Below are positions 57,200-64,000 of a DNA stretch of 64,000 nt, piece by piece. The notes under the pieces are model-generated. The model was given only the letters and a program-made list of their open reading frames with translations, was not told the origin of the DNA and ran no database searches. Every line of letters starts with the position of its first letter. Position 1 is the stretch's first letter. This DNA is from Ceratotherium simum simum (lineage: Eukaryota; Chordata; Mammalia; Perissodactyla; Rhinocerotidae), in assembly GCF_000283155.1 (NCBI RefSeq), contig NW_004454280.1, positions 2,751,019 through 2,815,018 of the forward strand. Direction: 5' to 3'. A program made the position numbers and the translations under genes.

Positions 57200-57775
57200 C
57201 ATACATATGTTCTTTATTTCCATTTGTACTCAATTGTTCTTCCAACTCCCATCCCCAGGCAACCACTAAATCTACGTTTTGTTTCTACAAATTTGTCTTT
57301 TCTAGAAAATTCTTATAAATGGAATCATACAATATGTAATCTTTTGCATCTGGTCCTTTCATATAGCAAAAGGTGTTTGAGGTACAGCCTTGTTGCAGCA
57401 TGTATCAGCAGGTTGTTCTTTTAGTTTCTGAATAATACTCCTTGGTATGGACAGACCACATTTTGTTTCTCTCTTTACCAGTTGATGGGCATTGGAATTG
57501 CTTCCCCACTTGGGAGCTGTTATGAATAATGCTGCTATGAACATTTGTGTCAAATCTTTGTGAACATACACTTTCATTTCTCTTAGGTATATACCTAGTA
57601 GTGGAATTGCTGGGTCATATAGGTTAAACTCTATAATTAATTTTTCAACAAACTGCCAAACTCCTTTCCAGAATGGCTACACCATTGTGTGTTCCCATCA
57701 GCAATGCATGCAGGTTTACCTTTCTCCACATCCTTGCCAACTTCTGTTATTGTCTGTCTTTCTAATTCTATCAAC
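57200..57775 (-). mobile_element. old L1 3' fragment, minus strand
   Basis: 'ggaatcatacaatatgtaat', 'gcagcatgtatcagcaggtt', 'tataggttaaactctataat', 'tagtggaattgctgggtcat' and 'caaactgccaaactccttt' are a reversed L1M. No frame. Confidence 0.85.
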
Positions 57776-59842
57776 AAGCAATGATAGGCAGTGAGCAAAG
57801 TATAAAATGGGGAGCCTCTTCCTGTCAGGGAGACCCTACTTCCAGAAGACCTTATGTCTGACAATAAAGTTTTGAGTCAGTGGCCACTGAAACAATTGTT
57901 TTCTGGACCAAATTCTTCCTGATTGTACCAAGAAGCAATCCCTACTTAACTGCATACATGGACTGTGTGTTGTTCTTTTTCATTATTAAGACAATCCAAA
58001 GCAAAGGTCTAAAAAATGCACCCTCTCATCCCAAATATTTCATTTTATTGCAAAAATGCCACTCACTTTGTAGCTAGTGATTAGACCTCAGAAATAGACA
58101 ATGTATTCCAGAAAATGGTTAAAGATATTTTTATATTAATCTAACATTTTACATGTGAAAAAGTATTCTACAGGCAAGAAAAGTCATGTGTATTTTATTT
58201 AGGAAAAATTCTGTATCATTTTCCTCTGTAGTTAATTTAAAGAATCTCTAAGGCTTTGTACAAATGTAAATATAAAAATAATAAAATATAATGTGCATTG
58301 TAATTTTTAGAAGCTATACTTTTTTACTAAGAAGAGTGGTTACTCAGTAAAAATTTTCTGAATGAATCTGCCCTAAGAATAAATTTCTTTTTTAGGGGAC
58401 TAAAATGATACAAAATAATCTTAGTGTTGTAATAAAATTTTGTCAATTTTATTAAAAGCAGATTCCATTTCTTCACATAGTTAATAAGTTTTGTTTTTAA
58501 AAAAAGCCCATTTTACTGTACTATTTCATAACAGTAAGTTTGTTCAGTGAGACTGTCACTGATAAATATATGTACAAAGTTAGCACCACACATCTATAAA
58601 TGCAGATAGCCACAATGACCTTTCCAATATGTACAATCTCCCTTTACACACACACATATATATTTACAGCTAATAAATAACATTTAAAGCCAAAGCATTG
58701 TTGATATATATAGTGTAGTCTGTAGAAGCCAGAGTTCCCAGGGTCATACACTGATTTGATTCATATTTTCATAAGTTTATGAACCCTTGCTCAAAACCCA
58801 AATCCAGAAAATTAACAAATTAGCAATAAAGGGAGATACCAACGACAAATCACACGACATTTTATTTTTAGAGAAAATTCATTCCAAGCTGGCTGATCTG
58901 TCCTACTTTGTGTAGGCACAACAATGTTTCTCAGATGAAGGGCTGAAGTTCTGGCACCTCTGGAACAATTTCTACTCCAACGTGTTCCAATACATCTCTT
59001 GATCATTTACCTTCCAAGCCATGCTGAATAATAAACATACACATTCGGCTTCATATGTGAGTATGTGTTCAGATACCCACACACGTTCACATGATCGATT
59101 CCCAGCAATAGCCTCTGAGATATTTGACTTCTTTATTAATATATAGAATATTAATATACAGAAAAGCAGTCTGAAAATATGAGATCTAGTTTATAAATAA
59201 TTGTTGACTCACTCAACTAGTTGTTAAAAATAATAACAACGTTCATGACATTTCATGTGGCTATGACAATTGAGGATTCTTTTAATTGCCCACAATGGTT
59301 TTAAGCACTGTTTATGAATACATCCCAGTAACTTTTCCATCTCTTTACTTAGTAAAAACGGTCCTTGTCTAAAATATGTAGGAGTTTGCCTGATGCAAAA
59401 TTTGACATTGAACGTATATTTTCTTATCAAAAGCAGGGAAGAAAGAGACATGCTTAAGTATGACTAATGAATGACTAAGATAAGCCTGAAATTGAATAGT
59501 AATTATCAGATATTAAATGACTTCAAATCGATGAATATAATTTTGAAAATCTGATAATAAAATTATGGTATCATTTTCTTTCTCCATAGTTAAAATTATC
59601 TGTAAGCTGAAGATAACAGGCCCATTTTAAACACCCACCCAGAGAGCAAGGGTTAAATACAATCTTGAGATAAGGCAGGAAAAGGAGGGGAGAGAGGAAG
59701 CAATAAACTGTAAAGCCTAGTAAGACTCAATTGATCTAAATTATATATCTCCTTTAGTTTGTAACTTAGTTATAATGCAACCAACCACAGGGAGTGTTTA
59801 AGGTCCAGTGCTTTATCAGCTCCCTTCTCTTCTCTCTCCAAG

Positions 59843-59932
59843 TCACCAGGCTCTAGTCAACTCCTGGGCTCCTTCCCAATGGCAAGAGGAGAACCATTCC
59901 AAAATAATAAGTGTTTTGACTGGTAAGTAAAT
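59843..59932 (+). other. candidate exon (weak)
   Basis: Preceded by a polypyrimidine acceptor (cttctcttctctctccaag) and followed by a strong donor (gtaagtaaa). An ATG at 59879 opens 15 codons that run into the donor. If spliced to the next candidate (60376-60538), the junction codon becomes TGA, so a coding role for the pair is unlikely. Could be a non-coding exon or chance. Confidence 0.25.
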
Positions 59933-60375
59933 GGGTCCGACTCACACTACAAAAATCATTTTCTATATTCAGACTTGGAGAAAACTTTGAGAAGGTATCA
60001 GTACAGAAAATGCAGAATTCCAATTAAAATATGAGGTTCTAATCAATTTTAGGCTATGGCTAAACTCACTACATAGAGAAGCTTTATTATTTTACCGTGG
60101 GCCCAAACAATTCTTATTTCTTTCTCAAAGGACAAAATGCAGTGCTTTCATATCTGCTGTCTTTTAATGTTGGAAGATGTGCTATTTGACCACTATACTC
60201 CTCATTGAATTAGCCACTTTTTAGTATTTGAGACTGTCTCCTAAAATAACTAACAAGGATATAGCTGGGATTAATACTCAGGAAAATCCACTTTTAACCA
60301 CCCAAAGCACTGGGCATCTTTTGTAAAAGTCACTTCATTCTTTACAGAATTCATGTACTGTTTTTCCTTCTGTAG

Positions 60376-60538
60376 ACTTGCAGTTTCTGAGGAAAAGCAG
60401 AGGAAGAGGGCGATTTATTACCTATTTAGCGTTTTACAACCCTCTCCCCTCCCCCACCACCTTCATCATGAAAAAGTATTCAACTGGAAGTTTAGAACAA
60501 ACATTGTGAGGATAAACCCAGGGGAGACCCAGATTGGA
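60376..60538 (+). other. candidate exon (weak)
   Basis: Acceptor tgtttttccttctgtag before and donor gtaagtgtc after 163 bases that are open in one frame (reads LAVSEEKQRKRAIYYLF…NPGETQIG). No family resemblance noticed. Confidence 0.25.
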
Positions 60539-62536
60539 GTAAGTGTCAGGCTCCTAGGAATGGAAGACACTCTAATCTCTACTTAGCCATGTCTCAATAA
60601 GGAGTATTATTTTCAGAGGACTGACCCAAATGATTTCAAAATTTAGGAAGATTTCTTACTTCTAAAATTTGTCAAATGAAGTTTCTGTTTCTTTTTCTTT
60701 CCTTGTGCTATGAGACTTCTAAAGAGTTATACCAGAAGATAAGAGAAAGAGAACCTTTAATCTGATCGATGAATTTAGTTACAGAGGAGAGACACTTGCA
60801 GCAGTTACTGGTTTGATTCATAATTACTTCCTAGATAAAGTTCAGATGTATAAAAAATGCTGCCTAAACATCTGTTGTCTCAGTAATCCTATAATCAGAT
60901 GAGGAATGTATCATTGGATTTTTCAGGTAAAGTCTTGCAACTTATATAAATAATGTGACCAGAAACACTTGATAAACAGCTGGAGTTATTTCCTAGTTTT
61001 TCAGATTTTGTTTTTACCTTCACAAATAGATTTAAAATTGTGGATGATTTTTGGATAATGTATGTGTACGTGTTTGTTTGATTATGTTTGCGATGTAATA
61101 AACACATATAAACTTCATATAGGAGTCCCTTTCTAAGAGGTAAAGCAAATGTACAATTGCCTCAGATTTGCGATGAGAAAAAAACAAAGCAATGAACCTC
61201 TTAGTAGAATAGTCTCCACTAAGGTAAGAATTCAGTTATTGTGCCTGGCTACATACCAGTAGCTGTTTCCCATTTCAAGTTTATCTTGAGTGTTCTTACA
61301 TAAATGTTTTTAATCCAGATGGCTTCATCTTGTCACTCAAAGTATATGTGGCACAATTCCATTTTTGTAAAAAATGAAAAAAGTATGAATATTGTATAGG
61401 CATTGAGAAAGTCTGAAAGGATATATATTAAAATATTAATTGGGGGCTGTCCCTGGAGGATAGAGTCACAGTGATTTTATTTTCTTTTTACCTATTTTTC
61501 CTAATCCACTATCCATAATTATCCATGGATAAATTACATTATAAAATAGAAATTAAAAATAATATAGCTATTCCACATAGGGTCTTTAACATGCTTTTTC
61601 TGATTAAGCAATTCTTATTCTGTACTTTTGTCTGTAAATGCAACTGGGAAAAGAGAAATCAAAAGCAATTGCTTTTTCTATTTCCAGATGACCTTGTGAC
61701 CAGCCTTTCCTATTGTTTCTTGTGATACTGGCTTATATGACATGATCTAAGCTTTCCTCCCTTTATACCTGTAACCCATTAGCACTTGGCTTCTCGCAAG
61801 GGAATGATTAGAGAAACGAAAATGGCATATTGTGGAAATTCAGGAGGGGTTGGGAAGGGTTACATGCTTAGTCTTCACTTAGTCCTGACACTCTGGAAAG
61901 ATTCAGCTGCCAGCTTCCATGTGGACTAGCCTTAAAGGTCAAATCAGAAAGAGCCAGGGAGTTGTTCTCAGATGGAAATGAGAACCACCTCCTACACTCT
62001 AACTCCATTAACTCCCCATCTTTGGGAGTTTTGAGATGGATGCTTGGTGGCTGCCCCTTTGGCTCTCTGTCCTGGAGTCTGCTGGCACTTGGAGAGTCAA
62101 GGACAGTGTAGCTGCAGCTGATGTTTCGCTCCCCTGGATACACCCTGGGAGGGGCTGCACACACAGCCACAGTGATGACTACAAACTTGTGCTGCACACT
62201 CTGCACACAGGGTCTGTAAAGGCAGCAGTGAGGCAGTACAGGAAAAAAGCACAAATGAGGATTTTGTGGTAGGTGCAGAAGAAAAAATCTAAAAAGTGCA
62301 CATGGGATGCAGGTCAGAGCTAGCAGAAAGAACAGAAAGAAAAGGTAAGAAGAGGAAGTACTGGCAGAAGCAAACGCGCCAGCCTGATGCGCATGCGGAA
62401 GGGCTAAGAAAGACTAGGTAGGGTTCTGATCACACAACTCAGCACAGGCCTTTAGTTATGGGTGAAGAGCAAGCATGAAGAGTGTCCCTCTGCCTGCAAG
62501 CTCAGGGCCTCAGAGAGCCTCGCCCATGATGCTCAC

Positions 62537-62642
62537 CAGCCAGACTTTCTGTTCAGAGACTTGTCATGGCACTTCACAAACACCACAGCTGCCTTTCCTT
62601 TCTGCAGATGAGACACTTTCTCCCTGGAACAGAAGATCACCC
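62537..62642 (-). other. candidate exon (weak), minus strand
   Basis: On the minus strand an acceptor (accattttcttccgcag) and a donor (gtgagcatc) bound 106 bases that are open in one frame ([20 protein letters not shown]…). The open frame extends upstream through the acceptor as a hydrophobic [14 protein letters not shown] stretch (frame 62533-62772), so it might instead be an unspliced chance frame. Not recognised. Confidence 0.25.
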
Positions 62643-63640
62643 TGCGGAAGAAAATGGTTGTGAGCACACCATACAGAACAATAAAAATGGCTGTTCGGAA
62701 ATGTATGGTTTGGTCAGGGTTGTTTAAATCCAACATGATTGTTCTGATTAACTGTTTTGATATTTCCAACAATTAACTGTTTACATTCAGGCCATTCTAG
62801 CAACACATCTGAATAAGAGGCTTATTTGAGGCCCTAACCCAGAGTTCAGCAATAAGGCTAGTTAATCAATCTAGACAGGCATACAGACAACCTGGATCAG
62901 CCTTAAGATCAGAAGGCTTTCACCAAGAGGGCTGACACAAGACTAACTTCACCACTTCTTGGTATCTGTATTAGGGAACTCGCAAATCAGCCTTCAACGG
63001 GCCCTGCTAGAGAAACAAATGCTCTGCATGGCCTCTCCATCCACAACCTCTTGTTTTTGGTTGTAAAAGAAAATGACCAAAGAGAAATAATTTATCAATT
63101 CTTATTTAAAGAGTCATTTTTATTAACAATAATGGCACACTATAGTTGCAAAATCTCTGTACATTAGTATAAAATTTAGTTTTAAATCCTATGGGGCTGT
63201 CTATGCAATTCATTTTATAGATATACGAGGGTGTGGGGTTGGGGAAAGAGGATGAGATTATCTTGGAATCTCATCCTTCTTGAACAGGTTGGTTTTAATC
63301 TTTGGATGTCAAAGTAACACCTCCACAACTCTTTCCATAACTGTTTTGTGCTTGCAAGAAACAGTGCTAAATGAGAAGCTGAGATTCTTGACTTCCAATC
63401 TCAGCTCTCACTCAATAACTGTGAACAATTCAGGGTTTATGTTTTCTTTCCATGAAATGCATTAATATTATTATTTCCCTAGTATGATAATAAAAGAACA
63501 CTCTCCCCCAAAATTATAGGTGTAATTATCTAAGTGATATAGTTTTAAAGACAAAGCTTACTAAAGTTTCACTTGCATGTTGAAGGCGCTAGAAACACTA
63601 TCTCTAGATAGTGACATTAGAGCGAGTTTAAAGTGAATGG

Positions 63641-64000
63641 AGAGGCGAACTCAAGATGGCGTAAGCAGACTCTGGACTCACCTCCTCCCGTGGACACAGC
63701 CAATTTACAACTACTTGTGGAAAAATTACTCCTGAGACAGAACTGAAAACTGGATAAGAGGAACTCCTGCAACAACGGACAATCCTAACTGAGGGGGAAG
63801 AGGCAGACACTCCCTTCTGGAGAGGAAAAACGCCGCCTTCACAAGCCGCCAGCTTCACGGCCGCCGGGAGCAGCTCACAGGTACGCAGCCTCCCTGGAGG
63901 CGCGGGGCCCTGAGCCAGGGAGCGCCCCCGCTGTGGGCATTTTGTGGACCCAGCACAATCGAGACCAGCGGCATAATATCTGACTTTGCCTGCTACTAAA
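63641..64000 (+). mobile_element. 5' end of a young L1, cut by window edge
   Basis: Parallel to the start of the L1 at 30491: 'ctcacctcctcccgtggaca', 'aatttacaactacttgtgg' and 'tgagggggaagaggcag' are shared in the same order. It is richer in CpG (for example aaaaacgccgcc and ggccgccggg) than the older copy, suggesting a younger or less decayed L1. Orientation plus; ORFs lie beyond the window. The opposing frame 63628-63858 is a shadow. Confidence 0.92.
63652..63661 (+). promoter_or_regulatory. YY1-like site in L1 5' UTR
   Basis: caagatggcg about 12 bases from the L1 start matches the YY1 core motif (AAGATGGCG). In human L1 a YY1 site in the same position guides accurate transcription initiation. 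Role here is inferred from that parallel. The older L1 has gaagatggtg at the equivalent place. Confidence 0.55.

Larger units (their letters stand above)
57776..63640. other. repeat-poor region, no recognised gene
   Basis: Almost 5.9 kb with no ERE, L1 or LTR that I can see, in contrast to the rest of the window. It holds several segments bounded by good splice-site motifs (59843-59932 and 60376-60538 on plus; 62537-62642 on minus) and the longest motif-free frame at 61868-62254 (minus, 128 codons). None matches a protein family I know. It may contain exons of a non-coding RNA or regulatory DNA, or simply be unique sequence. Confidence 0.5.

Noticed and set aside
56963..57424. 153-codon plus-strand frame
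   Set aside because: It starts in a minus-strand MLT-like LTR and ends in an old L1, so it is a fusion of two repeats and not a gene.
58812..59006. Minus-strand 64-codon frame as a conserved last exon
   Set aside because: A neighbouring frame ends in a plausible C-terminus (VPEVPELQPFI then stop) but has a stop 20 codons upstream and no convincing acceptor in phase.
61868..62254. 128-codon minus-strand frame
   Set aside because: No family motif and an opposing plus-strand frame of similar quality at 62036-62272. It is open by chance in a GC-richer stretch. Kept only as part of the repeat-poor region.

Overview
The window is mammalian nuclear DNA, almost certainly from a perissodactyl and most likely an equid. 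The main evidence is a set of tRNA-derived SINEs of the equine ERE type. They carry the typical head (ggctggccccgtggcttagc), a B-box-like ggttcggatcc, the internal phrase ccatgctgaggccgcgtccc and an A-rich tail. Old L1, MIR, L2 and MaLR remnants shared by placental mammals lie around them, and there is a younger L1 lineage. No protein-coding gene could be recognised: the open frames are short, lack family motifs, or are fragments of transposons. Nothing looks bacterial or viral apart from endogenous LTRs.

Layout. 1-8.5 kb: intergenic DNA with two MaLR-type LTRs, one minus-strand ERE, L2/MIR scraps, and an old L1 piece flanked by an unusually long direct repeat. 8.5-17.5 kb: a dense field of endogenous-retrovirus LTRs, several whole with TG...CA ends and 4-bp target duplications. 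It includes a three-layer nest at 14.1-16.9 kb whose innermost LTR has a tandemly duplicated U3. 17.388-28.719 kb: a 5.6-kb block present twice, more than 99.9 % identical and separated by exactly 100 N. This looks like an assembly false duplication, not biology. 28.7-30.5 kb: old repeats, including an MLT1-like LTR inside an old L1.

30.49-38.15 kb: a nearly full-length, inactivated plus-strand L1. Its endonuclease region is split by an 828-bp solo LTR on the opposite strand. 38.2-42.4 kb: older minus-strand L1 sequence with EREs, an LTR and microsatellites inserted. 42.4-46.3 kb: mostly unassigned. 46.3-50.1 kb: a long ancient repeat interrupted by an L1 3' end, an MLT-like LTR and an ERE1 that contains the second 100-N gap. 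50.2-53.6 kb: old L1/HAL1-like minus-strand sequence with one recent truncated L1 insertion. 53.6-57.8 kb: mixed unique sequence, one MLT-like LTR and one old L1. 57.8-63.6 kb: a repeat-poor island with a few splice-site-bounded segments. From about 63.64 kb to the end: the CpG-rich 5' end of another plus-strand L1, cut by the window edge.

The window is therefore best read as a stratified record of transposition. Nesting gives relative ages: old L1/MIR/L2, then MaLR and ERV LTRs, then equine L1 and ERE, then the solo LTR inside the L1. Part of the structure is created by assembly gaps. I found no convincing new gene system. Family assignments come from reading the sequence against remembered consensus phrases; no search was run.
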